DNA of 25,550 bases from Acidithiobacillus sulfuriphilus (GTDB lineage Bacteria; Pseudomonadota; Gammaproteobacteria; Acidithiobacillales; Acidithiobacillaceae). This document shows positions 1 to 8,569 of this stretch, piece after piece. The notes below the pieces were generated by a model that saw nothing but the letters and a program-made list of their open reading frames with translations, was not told where the DNA came from and made no database searches. The stretch lies in contig NZ_RIZI01000160.1 in the NCBI RefSeq assembly GCF_003721225.1, positions 1 to 25,550 of the forward strand. Direction: 5' to 3'. Each line of letters begins with the position of its first letter. Position 1 is the stretch's first letter. A program made the translations under genes and the position numbers.

Positions 1-822
1 GATTTTTCCGAGGAAGAGCTCGGGGCCGAATACGAAGAGACCATCGCCCGGCAGCTCGGCGCCCTGGCTGCCGCTCTGGACGATCTTCTCGCCACGACCC
101 GCCACGGGGCCAGGCTGGCCATGGGTGGGCGCGTAGTCCTGGTGGGCCGGCCCAACGTCGGCAAATCCAGCCTGCTCAATGCCCTCGCCCAGCGCGATAC
201 GGCCATTGTCACCGCCATCCCCGGCACCACCCGCGACCTGCTGCGGGAAGAAATCCTCATCCACGGCCTGCCCGTCGAGCTCGTCGATACCGCGGGCCTG
301 CGTCAGGCCGGCGATGCCGTGGAGGCGGAAGGCATTGCCCGCGCCCACAAGATCCTGGAAAGCGCGCAATTCGTCCTCCTGGTCGCGGATGCGGCCAGCG
401 GCTGGCAGGCCGAGGACAGCGAGATCCTGGCGGCCCTCCCCGCCCGGCCGCGGCTCGTGCTGTGGAACAAGGCTGACCTGGCACCTCGCCCTCCCCCCGG
501 CCCGGAAGGGGAAAAAAGTCTCGCGGTTTCAGCGCGCAGCGGCGCGGGGCTGGAAGAGTTGCGCGCCGCGATGGCGGGGGGCCTGGGCTGGACGGACAGC
601 GCCGCCACGCCGTTCAGCGCCCGCCGTCGGCATGTGGAGGCTCTGGAAAACTGTCACCGTCAACTACAGCAGGCCAAGGGCCTGCACCAGCGGCAAGCCC
701 CGGCGGAACTGGTGGCCGAAGCCCTGCGTCTGGCCGGCAGCCACCTCGCCGAGATTACCGGGCAGGTCGGGGTGGAAGATCTCCTCGGCAAGATTTTTGG
801 CAGTTTTTGTATCGGTAAATAA
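1..822 (+). CDS. mnmE: tRNA modification GTPase MnmE (TrmE), 3' part
   Basis: The reading frame is open from the first base, so the 5' end lies outside the window; 273 residues are visible. MnmE works with MnmG to modify the wobble uridine of certain tRNAs in the cytoplasm. The fragment shows the G domain embedded in the C-terminal helical domain: the P-loop GRPNVGKS at fragment residues 49-56, the TT of the G2 loop in IPGTTRD, the DTAG G3 motif, and NKAD as G4. The protein ends in the family's diagnostic CIGK, whose Cys is a conserved family feature. The helical stretch before base 121 is MnmE sequence too, so the ATG at 121 is an internal Met and not the start. In many proteobacteria mnmE is close to rpmH-rnpA-yidC and dnaA; here dnaA is about 16 kb further on. 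Identification is secure. Confidence 0.97.
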   Translation, partial: DFSEEELGAEYEETIARQLGALAAALDDLLATTRHGARLAMGGRVVLVGRPNVGKSSLLNALAQRDTAIVTAIPGTTRDLLREEILIHGLPVELVDTAGLRQAGDAVEAEGIARAHKILESAQFVLLVADAASGWQAEDSEILAALPARPRLVLWNKADLAPRPPPGPEGEKSLAVSARSGAGLEELRAAMAGGLGWTDSAATPFSARRRHVEALENCHRQLQQAKGLHQRQAPAELVAEALRLAGSHLAEITGQVGVEDLLGKIFGSFCIGK

Positions 823-1099
823 GCCATTCCACTGGCGCCACGGCTTGGCGCATTCCCTTGTGCCATCCCGCCTAGAAACACCGGGGGGAGAGCCAGGGGA
901 GGGAGGCCAGGGCATGGTGGCCGGAATGGCTGCCCGCCGCGATGTAAAGGCAAGCGTCATTGCCCAACCAACACGCCCCCTATCACGGAGGCTCACCGGT
1001 TAGGAACGTTTATGATAGGGTATGATTTCGCGCGTCTGCGCCGGGCTCGGAAGCTGTTCTGCCAGCCATAGGCAGCCGTTTTACCGCCATGGATATCCT

Positions 1100-2728
1100 A
1101 TGCACACAGAACTGGTTGTGATCGTATTGTTTGGTGCCGCCATTCTCCTATCGGTGATCGCCAGCCGACTCTACATCCCTTACACGGTGGCCTTGGTACT
1201 GGGTGGTTTGCTGATGGGTTCCCTGCACATCATCGCGGCGCCGGCGCTGACCCAAGAACTGCTCTTCTCCGTTTTCTTGCCTGGGCTTATCTTCGAGGCA
1301 GCCTACCACATTCGGGCCCATGACTTGTGGCGCGAGCGCCTGAATGTCTTGGGCTTGGCCGTGCCCGGGGTCCTGCTCTCCATTGTGGTGACGGCCTCGG
1401 TACTGGTCCTCGGCAGCCAGACTCTCAATGTCTGGGCGGAAACGGTGATCCCCTTTTCCATTGCACTGGTTTTTGCGGCCACCGTGGCGGCGACGGATCC
1501 CATCTCGGTGGTGGCGCTGTTCCGAGAACTGGGGGCGCCACCCCGTCTCACCCTGCTGGTGGAAGGCGAAAGCCTGCTCAATGATGGCACCGCTATCGTA
1601 TTTTTTTCTCTGCTGCTGGGCATGGTGCTGGGTCAGCACACGTCATTAGCCGGGCTGAGCCTGCAATTCGGCAAGGTGGTTGGTGGCGGAATACTCATCG
1701 GCCTGATCATTGGTTGGCTTGTCTCAGAGGTCATCAAACGGATCCACGACGGCATGGTGGAGATCACCCTCAGCTTGGTAGCCGCTTGGGGGAGCTTCCT
1801 GGCGGCGGATCAGCTTGGTTACTCCGGGGTCATTAGTTGCGTGGTGGCTGGTCTGGTCTGCGGTAACTACGGTGCCCCGAAGGGGATGTCGCCTTCCGTC
1901 CGGATCGCCGTCAACACCTTTTGGGAATATATCGGTTTTGCTTTCAACTCCATGGTGTTCCTGCTGGTCGGTTTCACCATTCACCTGGAGACCATGCTGC
2001 ATTTTTGGCCCTTGATCCTTCTCGCTTACGTTGCCATTACCATTGCCCGTGGCGCAGTCATTTTTGGCATGTCCGCGTTGATCAGCCGAACTCGGGTACG
2101 GGTCCCGCTGTCCTGGAATTTTGTCCTCGTCTGGGGCGGCGTGCGTGGTGCGCTCTCCATGGTGCTTATTCTCGCCCTGCCAGCGCAATTCCCCGAGCGT
2201 GAGATCCTGGTGAACCTGGTCTTCGGAGTGGTGTTGCTGACGATCCTGATCCAAGGCCTGACGATGACGCCGGTGGCCACTTGGTTGAAAGTGATCCGGC
2301 CGCATCGGGGTCGCTCGGAAATGGAGGCGGAGCGCATGCGCCTGCAGCTGGCGCAGCAATCCCTGGCGGAGATTGCCCGCTTGCGATCCGGCGGCTTGCA
2401 TAATGTGGAAGTATCGCGCCTCCTCGAATCCCATTACCAGACAATCCTTAAAAATGCCCGGCAATCTCTGGTACAATTGAAAGGGGATGAACAGCAAAGC
2501 ACCGAACAGGAGTTGATCGCGGCCCACCGTCGGTTGTTGACGCTGAATCAGCAGCAATTACTGGAATCATGGCAGAATGGGGAAATCAGCAGGGATGTTT
2601 ATGATCGGCTGAGCGCCGACAATGATGCCTATCTGATTGCCCTGGATTCCCAGCCACAGGAATTATTGGCGGAGTTTCGTGAATCGGCGGTAAAAGAGGA
2701 TGGCGCTCCGGCGCAGAAAAGTGCCTAA
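1100..2728 (+). CDS. CPA1-family cation/proton antiporter (NhaP-like)
   Basis: A polytopic inner-membrane protein of 542 residues that should exchange Na+ or K+ for H+. The N-terminal 390 or so residues form a run of hydrophobic helices beginning at residue 5. The two signature motifs of monovalent cation:proton antiporter-1 proteins are visible: ATDPISVVA near residues 131-139, and EGESLLNDGTAIV near 155-167, with the conserved acidic and Asn residues. The last 140 residues are hydrophilic and helical, a likely cytoplasmic regulatory tail. I chose the ATG at 1100 because it places the first membrane helix at the N-terminus as in the family; an in-frame ATG at 1022 would add 26 residues of unlike composition. 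Neither start has a strong Shine-Dalgarno sequence. Ion specificity cannot be read from sequence. The gene stands alone, with a role in pH or cation homeostasis inferred. Confidence 0.88.
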   Translation: MHTELVVIVLFGAAILLSVIASRLYIPYTVALVLGGLLMGSLHIIAAPALTQELLFSVFLPGLIFEAAYHIRAHDLWRERLNVLGLAVPGVLLSIVVTASVLVLGSQTLNVWAETVIPFSIALVFAATVAATDPISVVALFRELGAPPRLTLLVEGESLLNDGTAIVFFSLLLGMVLGQHTSLAGLSLQFGKVVGGGILIGLIIGWLVSEVIKRIHDGMVEITLSLVAAWGSFLAADQLGYSGVISCVVAGLVCGNYGAPKGMSPSVRIAVNTFWEYIGFAFNSMVFLLVGFTIHLETMLHFWPLILLAYVAITIARGAVIFGMSALISRTRVRVPLSWNFVLVWGGVRGALSMVLILALPAQFPEREILVNLVFGVVLLTILIQGLTMTPVATWLKVIRPHRGRSEMEAERMRLQLAQQSLAEIARLRSGGLHNVEVSRLLESHYQTILKNARQSLVQLKGDEQQSTEQELIAAHRRLLTLNQQQLLESWQNGEISRDVYDRLSADNDAYLIALDSQPQELLAEFRESAVKEDGAPAQKSA

Positions 2729-3022
2729 CCATCGCTGGGGGTGTCAGATCAGGAGGAAATGGCTCATGGTCGGAAGGCGCAGATGGGGATCGCCGCTGCA
2801 GAAAGGAACCCCGCCGCATCACAACGAGGCCACCGTCCTGCAAACCTCCAAGAGGCATCTCTTGCCTGCTCTTCACCGCTGCGACCCCCTTACCGCAAGT
2901 CCTTTTGACCATTCACGAATCGCTTCCGAACGCCTTCAGGTGGACAAACAACGCAAATAGACGGCGCCCATCAAGGGTCTTGGACATCCACCATTTTTCC
3001 GATCACCGCGGAGATATGACCT
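2729..3022. other. Intergenic stretch without a recognised element
   Basis: About 290 bases between the antiporter and the DUF389 gene. I see no convincing hairpin with a T-run, no tRNA and no repeat. Short open frames here lack ribosome sites and family resemblance. A promoter for the DUF389 gene presumably lies here, but I cannot place it. Confidence 0.4.
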
Positions 3023-4612
3023 ATGTCACGATTAAAACTCGGGTCTTATCACATCATCGCGCAATGGTGGCGCGCCATGGCATCCACCGTGCCCCACGAC
3101 CAAGTGCTGCAACAGGTGAGAGACGACGGCCGCGCCACCCCCAGTTATTTTTTTATGATCGCCATATCGGCGGGGATCGCCACGATTGGTCTATTGGCCA
3201 ATTCACCAGCCGTCATCATCGGTGCGATGCTCGTATCTCCGCTTATGGGTCCCATCATGCTGACCGGCGTTGGCATAGCCGCCATCAAACCAAAATACGT
3301 CGCGGAGGGTGCCTTGGCCCTATTGGCTGGCATCGTCCTTGCCCTGATGACGAGCATGGCCATTGTGTACCTGTCACCCTTGACCAATGGGACCCCCGAA
3401 ATTCTCGCGCGGACCCGCCCCAATCTCTTCGATCTGGCGGTAGCCGCGTTTTCCGGCCTAGCCGGCGGCTACGCGGTCATCCGCGGGCGCCATGGCGCCA
3501 TCATCGGGGTCGCCATCGCCACCGCCTTGATGCCGCCGCTGGCCGTAGTGGGTTACGGCATCGCCGTGGCAAACTGGACCATCACCAAGGGTTCGTCCTT
3601 GCTGTTTGTCGTCAACATGGTGGCCATTGCCCTGAGCAGCGCGCTGGTGGCCGCATGGTATGGGTTCAGTCGCCACAACCTGCGCCAGGCCCTGGCATGG
3701 CAATCCCTCCTGGTGTTCTTTGTCCTCATCCCCCTCACCATCCCCCTGCTTTCCAGTCTGCAAACCATCGCCAGCGAAGCGGCGGTTACCAACGCAGTGA
3801 GGGCCGTGATGGAGCGCACCTTAAGCGCCAAAAAAGTGCATATCTACCAATTGAACGTGCATTTCCCGCGGCATCAGCCGATCGGGGTCGATAGCATCGT
3901 CGTGGTCAACCATCCGGAACCAGGACTCCCCAGCGTGGTACAGAAGGCATTGGAGCAGCAACTGCGCAAACCGGTGCATGTCTCTTTGGAGCAGGTACTG
4001 GCGGCCTCGGCCAACGAGGTCCCCACCTCGGCGCTAGGCACCCCGATTCGGGCGGAATCGACCGTCACGGCCACCGTCACTGCCCCGGCAATATCCTGGG
4101 CGGCAATGATTCGGCAAGCATTCCCCCTGCCCATACAGATGCTGGACGTCAGCGAAAAAGGCAAGCAAATTCAAATCATGCCCAAACTGTCCGACGGAAT
4201 GTCTCTAGCCGCTCTGCGCCAAATGCAGGGTGCGCTTTTCCACAAGTTCCCCGGCTGGACCGTCACCATCATCCCCCCGCCGCAATCGCTGCCCACCATC
4301 GACTTTGCGCCCAACGAGACAGCCATAGGCCCGCGGCAGCAGGAGCTGCTCAGGAGCATCATCTGGGCACTACAGGCTTGGCATGTATCCAATGTACGCG
4401 TCGTAGGATTTGCGAGCACTACCGGAATCCGTCAAAAAAACATTACATTGGCGATGACGCGTGCGCAGCAGGTGGCTACCTTGCTGCAGGCGGCCGGGAT
4501 ACAGGCGGACCCGGAAATAGAGTACCCTGCGCTGCATCAGCATCGCCTGGAGCGCAAACTCGGCTACGCTGCCTTTCGAATAGTCAAAGTGCGGCTACCA
4601 GGGGAGCCGTGA
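3023..4612 (+). CDS. DUF389 membrane protein with OmpA-like C-terminal domain
   Basis: A 529-residue protein. Residues 41-250 carry about six hydrophobic helices with the pattern of the DUF389 family: the SPAVIIGAMLVSPLMGPI block at 61-78 and the GRHGAIIGVAIATALMPPLAVVG block at 155-177. The family's function is not established; it is often annotated as a hydrophobic or transport-like membrane protein. After a hydrophilic linker (about 251-420), the last 100 residues look like an OmpA/MotB peptidoglycan-binding fold: TIDFAPNETAI at 425-435, VRVVGFASTTG at 458-468 in place of the usual VxGHTDxxG, then a helix with TRAQQVATLL. The start is supported by GGAG nine bases before the ATG. The key Asp of the OmpA-like signature is not obvious, so peptidoglycan binding is uncertain. 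The membrane-domain call is firm; the C-terminal call is moderate. Confidence 0.8.
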   Translation: MSRLKLGSYHIIAQWWRAMASTVPHDQVLQQVRDDGRATPSYFFMIAISAGIATIGLLANSPAVIIGAMLVSPLMGPIMLTGVGIAAIKPKYVAEGALALLAGIVLALMTSMAIVYLSPLTNGTPEILARTRPNLFDLAVAAFSGLAGGYAVIRGRHGAIIGVAIATALMPPLAVVGYGIAVANWTITKGSSLLFVVNMVAIALSSALVAAWYGFSRHNLRQALAWQSLLVFFVLIPLTIPLLSSLQTIASEAAVTNAVRAVMERTLSAKKVHIYQLNVHFPRHQPIGVDSIVVVNHPEPGLPSVVQKALEQQLRKPVHVSLEQVLAASANEVPTSALGTPIRAESTVTATVTAPAISWAAMIRQAFPLPIQMLDVSEKGKQIQIMPKLSDGMSLAALRQMQGALFHKFPGWTVTIIPPPQSLPTIDFAPNETAIGPRQQELLRSIIWALQAWHVSNVRVVGFASTTGIRQKNITLAMTRAQQVATLLQAAGIQADPEIEYPALHQHRLERKLGYAAFRIVKVRLPGEP

Positions 4613-4717
4613 GACACCTGGGAGAAACGCGAAAATTCCCCATTTTCGGCCAGGAAGTTGCCTAAGGACTTCTGAAAAAGCGCTTCATGCCGGACTGGCC
4701 TTTCCACGCTTCCCTGG

Positions 4718-4741
4718 AAAAGCCGCTTTACCAAGCGGCTT
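4718..4741 (-). terminator. Putative rho-independent terminator of the LpxL-like gene
   Basis: A perfect 9-bp inverted repeat, AAGCCGCTT / AAGCGGCTT (4720-4728 and 4733-4741), with a 4-base loop lies about 45 bases past the stop of the - strand acyltransferase. Read on the - strand it is followed by a short T-run (CTTTTCC). The run is short, so efficiency is uncertain; on the + strand no T-run follows, so it would serve the DUF389 gene poorly. Confidence 0.5.
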
Positions 4742-4786
4742 GACTCGACGCCAATCCTCCTCTTGTCCTGCGGGTCCGGGAAATCC

Positions 4787-5692
4787 TCAATACGGCGGCG
4801 TCCACCCCGGCGGCTGGTCCTTGAAGCGGCGATGCACCCACCAGTATTGCTCGGGGGCGCGGCGGATGGCCTGTTCTAAGCTCCGGTTCATGGCGGCGGC
4901 ATCCTGCTCCGCATCGCCGCTGGGAAACTGGGGCCCCATGGGGACGATCTCGACACGGAAGCCCTTTCCCCAGGGCAGTCGGTAGGCAAAAAGGCCGAAA
5001 ACCGGCGTACCTCGGCGCACGGCCAAACGCCCCAGCAAAGGGGTGGTGCAGGCTGGGCGGCCAAAAAAGGGCGCATACACCCCCTCGCTGGGATCGACAT
5101 TCTGGTCCGGCAGGACACCCACGGCAGTACCCTGCTTCAGCGCCTGCAAGAGGGGGCGGATGCCGTTTTCCTTCTTGCTCAGGTGGGCGCCGCTGCGGCC
5201 GCGGCCCTGCACCATGAGCGCGTTGATGGCGGGATTGCGGGTATCCATGTACATCACCGTCACCGGCCAACGCTGGCCGATATACAAGACGGCGGCCTCC
5301 CAGGCGCCCAGGTGCGCGGTAAAGAGGATGACGCCCCGCCCTTCGGCCAGGGCCGCATCCACCGCAGCGGCGCCGGAGACCTCGCGAATCAGGCCCAGGG
5401 CGCGGGGGAGGGGCCAATACCAGAGGGGGCCCAGATCCAGGGCGGTCTGGCCGAGGGCGCGGAAATGGCGGCGGCGCAGGCGCCGTCGTTCTTTGGGGCT
5501 AACGGCCGGGTAGGCAATGGCAAGGTTCGTATCCACTACCCGGCAGGTTCGCCGCAGGATGAGCATGGCCACACAACCCAGTCCCGCACCGGCCATGGCG
5601 CGCAGGGCATCGGGCAGCAGCGCCGCCAGCCGCAAGGTGAGCACCGCCCACTGAGCAAGCACTTTCTGCCCCAGCGTACTTTCCTGTGCCAT
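4787..5692 (-). CDS. Lipid A biosynthesis acyltransferase (LpxL/HtrB-like)
   Basis: A 301-residue inner-membrane-associated enzyme of the lysophospholipid acyltransferase superfamily, expected to transfer a secondary acyl chain from acyl-ACP onto Kdo2-lipid IVA. A hydrophobic N-terminal stretch (about 17-47) serves as membrane anchor. The catalytic HX4E motif is visible as HLGAWE at 127-132, and a later block around [17 protein letters not shown] matches the family's second conserved region. The length is usual for LpxL/LpxM. The ATG is preceded by a good GGAGG. It is transcribed alone, divergent from nadD with 66 bases between the starts. Sequence alone does not tell LpxL from LpxM or LpxP, so no symbol is given. 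The LpxH-like gene at the right end of the window would act in the same pathway, but they are not linked. Confidence 0.88.
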   Translation of the reverse strand: MAQESTLGQKVLAQWAVLTLRLAALLPDALRAMAGAGLGCVAMLILRRTCRVVDTNLAIAYPAVSPKERRRLRRRHFRALGQTALDLGPLWYWPLPRALGLIREVSGAAAVDAALAEGRGVILFTAHLGAWEAAVLYIGQRWPVTVMYMDTRNPAINALMVQGRGRSGAHLSKKENGIRPLLQALKQGTAVGVLPDQNVDPSEGVYAPFFGRPACTTPLLGRLAVRRGTPVFGLFAYRLPWGKGFRVEIVPMGPQFPSGDAEQDAAAMNRSLEQAIRRAPEQYWWVHRRFKDQPPGWTPPY

Positions 5693-5721
5693 CTTCCCTC
5701 CATTCCCGCCAACACCAGCGC

Positions 5722-5750
5722 TTTCCTTAGCCGCGGCCCTTGGTTATATT
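5722..5750 (+). promoter_or_regulatory. Possible promoter very close to the nadD start
   Basis: TATATT at 5745-5750 resembles a -10 box and ends 8 bases before the nadD ATG; a poor -35 match (TTTCCT) lies 17 bases upstream. If used, the nadD transcript would have almost no leader, which agrees with the lack of a Shine-Dalgarno sequence. This is weak evidence. Confidence 0.25.
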
Positions 5751-5758
5751 GCTCGCTT

Positions 5759-6445
5759 ATGCAATGCTCCGAATCCGGCGATCTGGTCCTCCTTGGCGGC
5801 ACCTTCGACCCCATCCATTACGGCCATCTTCGCGCTGTGGAAGAGGTTCGCCAAGCACTGGGCATTGCCCGTATTTTACTGATTCCCGCCGGACATCCTC
5901 CGCATCGGCAAAGTCCCTGGGCCGATGCCCGGCACCGCCTGGAAATGACCCGTCACGCCGTGGCCCGGCATCCCCATATCGCGGTCAGCGCCGTGGAAAT
6001 CGAACGACCGGGTCCATCCTACACCGTCGAGACCCTGCGCGCCCTACGCAGCGAACGGCCCGAGGCGGTGCTGGCGATGGTCATCGGCATGGATGCCTTT
6101 CTCCGTTTCGACACTTGGCACGACTGGGAGGAAATTCTCGACCTCACCCATCTGGTGGTCACGGGCCGGCCGGGGTGGCCGGCGGCGGAGCTCCCCGAGG
6201 GCCTGCGCCAAGCCCTCTACCAACGCCGCTGCGACCGCGCCAGCGCCCTGCGCGCGCAGCCCGCGGGCAAGATCCTTTTTCATACCGTGACCGCCCTGGA
6301 GATTTCCGCCACCCAGATCCGCAGCCTCCTGGCCCGCGGCCATAGCCCACGTTTTTTGTTACCCGATGTGGTCTTGGATTATATTGAAGCAGAGGGCCTT
6401 TACCAAAGCCCATCACCATTGCCAAAGGATCAAGCACCTTGTTGA
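5759..6445 (+). CDS. nadD: Nicotinate-nucleotide adenylyltransferase
   Basis: NadD joins nicotinate mononucleotide and ATP to give deamido-NAD, an essential cytoplasmic step of NAD synthesis. The 228-residue protein has the nucleotidyltransferase signature [11 protein letters not shown] at 13-23 (the T/HxGH motif) and the C-terminal ISATQIR motif that binds the ATP phosphates. Length is normal. The frame stays open far upstream into the region antisense to the acyltransferase gene; the ATG at 5759 fits the family N-terminus. There is no clear ribosome-binding site. It is the first gene of a seven-gene + strand run and overlaps rsfS by seven bases; the nadD-rsfS-rlmH order is common in proteobacteria. 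Confidence 0.95.
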   Translation: MQCSESGDLVLLGGTFDPIHYGHLRAVEEVRQALGIARILLIPAGHPPHRQSPWADARHRLEMTRHAVARHPHIAVSAVEIERPGPSYTVETLRALRSERPEAVLAMVIGMDAFLRFDTWHDWEEILDLTHLVVTGRPGWPAAELPEGLRQALYQRRCDRASALRAQPAGKILFHTVTALEISATQIRSLLARGHSPRFLLPDVVLDYIEAEGLYQSPSPLPKDQAPC

Positions 6446-6795
6446 CTGTAGAAGCATTGCGGGACCTCGTGGTCTCCACCCTGGACGAACACAAAGGCGG
6501 CGATATCAAGGTCATCGATGTCCGCGCGCAAACCGACATCACCGACTATCTGGTCATTGCCTCCGGCAATTCGGACCGCCAATTGCGCGCCCTGGCCGAC
6601 GCCGTCGCCACGGCGGCCCGCGCCCATGGTACCCGTCCCTTGGGTGAGGAAGGCCTCACCGCGGGAGACTGGGTGCTGGTGGATCTCGGTGACGTGGTCG
6701 TGCATCTGATGCGGCCCGAGAGTCGGGACTTTTACCAACTGGAACGCCTGTGGGGAGAACTGCCACGGGTACGGGGTCAAAGCGAAACCCATTGA
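6439..6795 (+). CDS. rsfS: Ribosomal silencing factor RsfS
   Basis: A 118-residue protein of the RsfS/YbeB/Iojap family, which binds ribosomal protein L14 and blocks subunit joining when nutrients are short. The family core is plain: [30 protein letters not shown], then [16 protein letters not shown] near residues 75-93 and the aromatic FYQLERLW near the end. The start is a TTG inside the 3' end of nadD (TTG at 6439, or the adjoining TTG at 6442); no ATG gives a complete N-terminus. The overlap suggests translational coupling with nadD. The next gene, rlmH, starts 4 bases after the stop. Confidence 0.94.
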   Translation: MLTVEALRDLVVSTLDEHKGGDIKVIDVRAQTDITDYLVIASGNSDRQLRALADAVATAARAHGTRPLGEEGLTAGDWVLVDLGDVVVHLMRPESRDFYQLERLWGELPRVRGQSETH

Positions 6796-6799
6796 AGCC

Positions 6800-7288
6800 A
6801 TGCGCTTGTGGATATTGGCCCTTGGCACACGCATGCCCGGCTGGGTGGAGGCGGGCGTCAGCGAATACGCCGCGCGGATGCCGCCCCACTTCCAGGTCCA
6901 GTGGCGCTCCCTGCCCCTGGCGCGACGGGGGAGGGGAGGCGATCCTGCGCGCTGGCGCCGGGAGGAGGGCGAACGCCTCCTGGCCGCCACCCCCGCCGGC
7001 GCGGAACGGGTGGCCATGGAAGTGACCGGACGCGCGCTGAGCAGCGAGGCGCTGGCGCAACGGGTCGATGGCTGGCTCGGCGGCGGGCGGGACGTGGCCC
7101 TATGGATTGGCGGACCAGACGGCCTCGACCCCGCCTTGCGGCCCGATTGGCGCTGGTCGCTGTCGCCCCTGACCATGGCCCACCCGGTGGTGCGCGTGGT
7201 CGTGGCCGAACAGATTTACCGCGCCTGGAGCATCCAGGCCGGCTTGCCTTATCACCGCGCAGGAGAGGAGCATCAACACCATGCGTAA
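6800..7288 (+). CDS. rlmH: 23S rRNA m3-pseudouridine-1915 methyltransferase RlmH
   Basis: RlmH is a SPOUT-class methyltransferase that uses S-adenosylmethionine to methylate N3 of pseudouridine 1915 on the assembled 70S ribosome. The protein has 162 residues, slightly longer than the usual 155 or so. The SAM-binding knot region is seen as LWIGGPDGL (about 106-114), with the conserved LSPLTMAHPVVRVVVAEQIYRAWSI segment and the near-terminal YHR that is typical of the family. The extra C-terminal tail is His-rich (EEHQHHA) and overlaps the start of the following lipoprotein gene by 8 bases, so the extension may exist just to reach a stop codon beyond the coupled start. Identification is secure. 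Confidence 0.95.
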   Translation: MRLWILALGTRMPGWVEAGVSEYAARMPPHFQVQWRSLPLARRGRGGDPARWRREEGERLLAATPAGAERVAMEVTGRALSSEALAQRVDGWLGGGRDVALWIGGPDGLDPALRPDWRWSLSPLTMAHPVVRVVVAEQIYRAWSIQAGLPYHRAGEEHQHHA

Positions 7289-7718
7289 CTGGCCCATCAG
7301 CACCCTTCTGACTCGCCTCGGATTCCTGCTCGCCCTCATCCTGGGCCTGAGCGCCTGCGCCCAGATGGTGCAGCCCAGCCCCCAGGAGAGCGCTACGGGC
7401 AGCATTGCCGTGCAGGAAGGACGGGTGCGCATCCTCGCCCTTTCGCCGGCGGTCAGCCCGGCGCAACTAGCACCGGCGCGGCAGTCCCTTGCCGCGGCCC
7501 AGGCGGCGGCGAGGGGCGGCAACTACGTCCTGGCCGAGCGTTGGACCCTGCTCGCCCAAAACCTCTTGGACAATGTCGAAATCCGGCTCAAGGAAGCTCC
7601 CATGGAGGCCCGGAAAGCCGCCCTGGAACAACAGATCACAGACTTGCAAAGCCGCGCCGCCGCGACTCGCCAGGCCATCAACCAGGCCAAGGCCCAACTC
7701 GCCAAGGAGGGACAGTAA
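7281..7718 (+). CDS. Small lipoprotein with helical tail, unknown function
   Basis: A 145-residue protein with a lipoprotein signal: basic start, hydrophobic core at about 10-24 and lipobox LSAC with Cys26 as the lipidated residue. After a short linker the mature part is Ala/Gln-rich and almost wholly helical, probably a coiled coil. Its style recalls the DUF4398 group of lipoproteins that is often found next to OmpA-like genes, but I could not check this. It overlaps rlmH upstream (8 bases) and shares one base with the OmpA-like gene downstream (TAATG), so the two envelope proteins are probably made together. A joint role in tethering the outer membrane to peptidoglycan is inferred from context. 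Confidence 0.8.
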   Translation: MRNWPISTLLTRLGFLLALILGLSACAQMVQPSPQESATGSIAVQEGRVRILALSPAVSPAQLAPARQSLAAAQAAARGGNYVLAERWTLLAQNLLDNVEIRLKEAPMEARKAALEQQITDLQSRAAATRQAINQAKAQLAKEGQ

Positions 7719-8569
7719 TGCGCCGCATCGCCCTGGCCACCATCCTGATTCTCAGCGCCGCCCCCGTAGTCGCCAATGCCGCCCCGGCCCCCCAGATCCA
7801 GAGCGCGGAACAACGCCTGCTGGCCGCTCAACGCGTCGCCCCCATTCCGCCAGCCACCCTGGACGGCCTGCGCAACGCCCTCGCCCTCATGAAGCAGGAT
7901 CAGTCTCAACCGGCCCTGTTCCAGGTCGACGCCCGGATCTTTGCTGCGCGGATGGAGGGCCTTGCCGAAATCCGCGGCCAGGAGACCCAACAACGTCAAC
8001 TTGAGGGTCTTCAGGAACAGATACAGCGCCTCAGCACCCAAAACCAGTCCTTGCAGGCAGAATATGGCCAATTGCGCCAACAGCTCGCCGCCAAGACCAT
8101 GAGCACAGCCCAAACCCGGCATCTGGAGCAGGAAATCCAGCAGCAAAAAACCCAGCTCCAGCAGGAAGAAAAACGGGTAGCCACCTTGGCGGGGCAAAGC
8201 CAGCAAAACGCCGCACCGGCCTATGCCAAGGCCCTCACGGTCTATGCCCAGGTTCGCGCCGCCAGCGACGGCGTGCACGTCAGCCTGCCTGCCGCCAGTC
8301 TCTTTGCCGACAATGCCCGACTTTCCAGTGCCGGCCGTCAACGCCTGCAGGCCATGGCCAGCATCCTCAAGCAGGCTTCGGCCAGTCAGGTCCTGGTGCG
8401 CGTCGCGCCCCAGCCAGGCGGGATCAGCCTCGCTACCCAGCGCGCCGAGGCCATTCTCCACGCCTTACGCCAGGACGGCATTCCCGACCGGGTCCTCGCC
8501 CTGGCCACGGGCTCCGGCCTGACCCCTGGCACGGCGGAACTCCTGCTGGTGGACCAAGCCACCCCGTGA
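7718..8569 (+). CDS. Exported coiled-coil protein with OmpA-like C-terminus
   Basis: A 283-residue protein. Residues 1-21 are a Sec signal peptide with a probable cleavage after ANA. Residues 85-160 are rich in Gln/Glu/Leu with heptad character and should form a coiled coil. From about 185 onwards the sequence follows the OmpA-like pattern: a strand with VSLPAASLFADNARLSSAGRQRL, then VLVRVAPQPGG (a diverged form of the VxGHTD segment), then the helix ATQRAEAILHALRQDGI and a final strand. The Asp and Arg residues that contact diaminopimelate in canonical OmpA domains are only partly evident. The ATG shares its first base with the stop of the lipoprotein gene. Together they look like an outer-membrane/peptidoglycan module inserted in a ribosome-related operon. 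Confidence 0.8.
   Translation: MRRIALATILILSAAPVVANAAPAPQIQSAEQRLLAAQRVAPIPPATLDGLRNALALMKQDQSQPALFQVDARIFAARMEGLAEIRGQETQQRQLEGLQEQIQRLSTQNQSLQAEYGQLRQQLAAKTMSTAQTRHLEQEIQQQKTQLQQEEKRVATLAGQSQQNAAPAYAKALTVYAQVRAASDGVHVSLPAASLFADNARLSSAGRQRLQAMASILKQASASQVLVRVAPQPGGISLATQRAEAILHALRQDGIPDRVLALATGSGLTPGTAELLLVDQATP

Noticed and set aside
179..1003. Second frame through mnmE and beyond
   Set aside because: Ser/Arg/Pro-rich composition typical of an out-of-frame reading of a GC-rich gene.
2735..2749. CTGGGGGTGTCA resembling the end of the 36-bp repeat
   Set aside because: Only about 12 bases are alike, with no extended similarity; likely chance.
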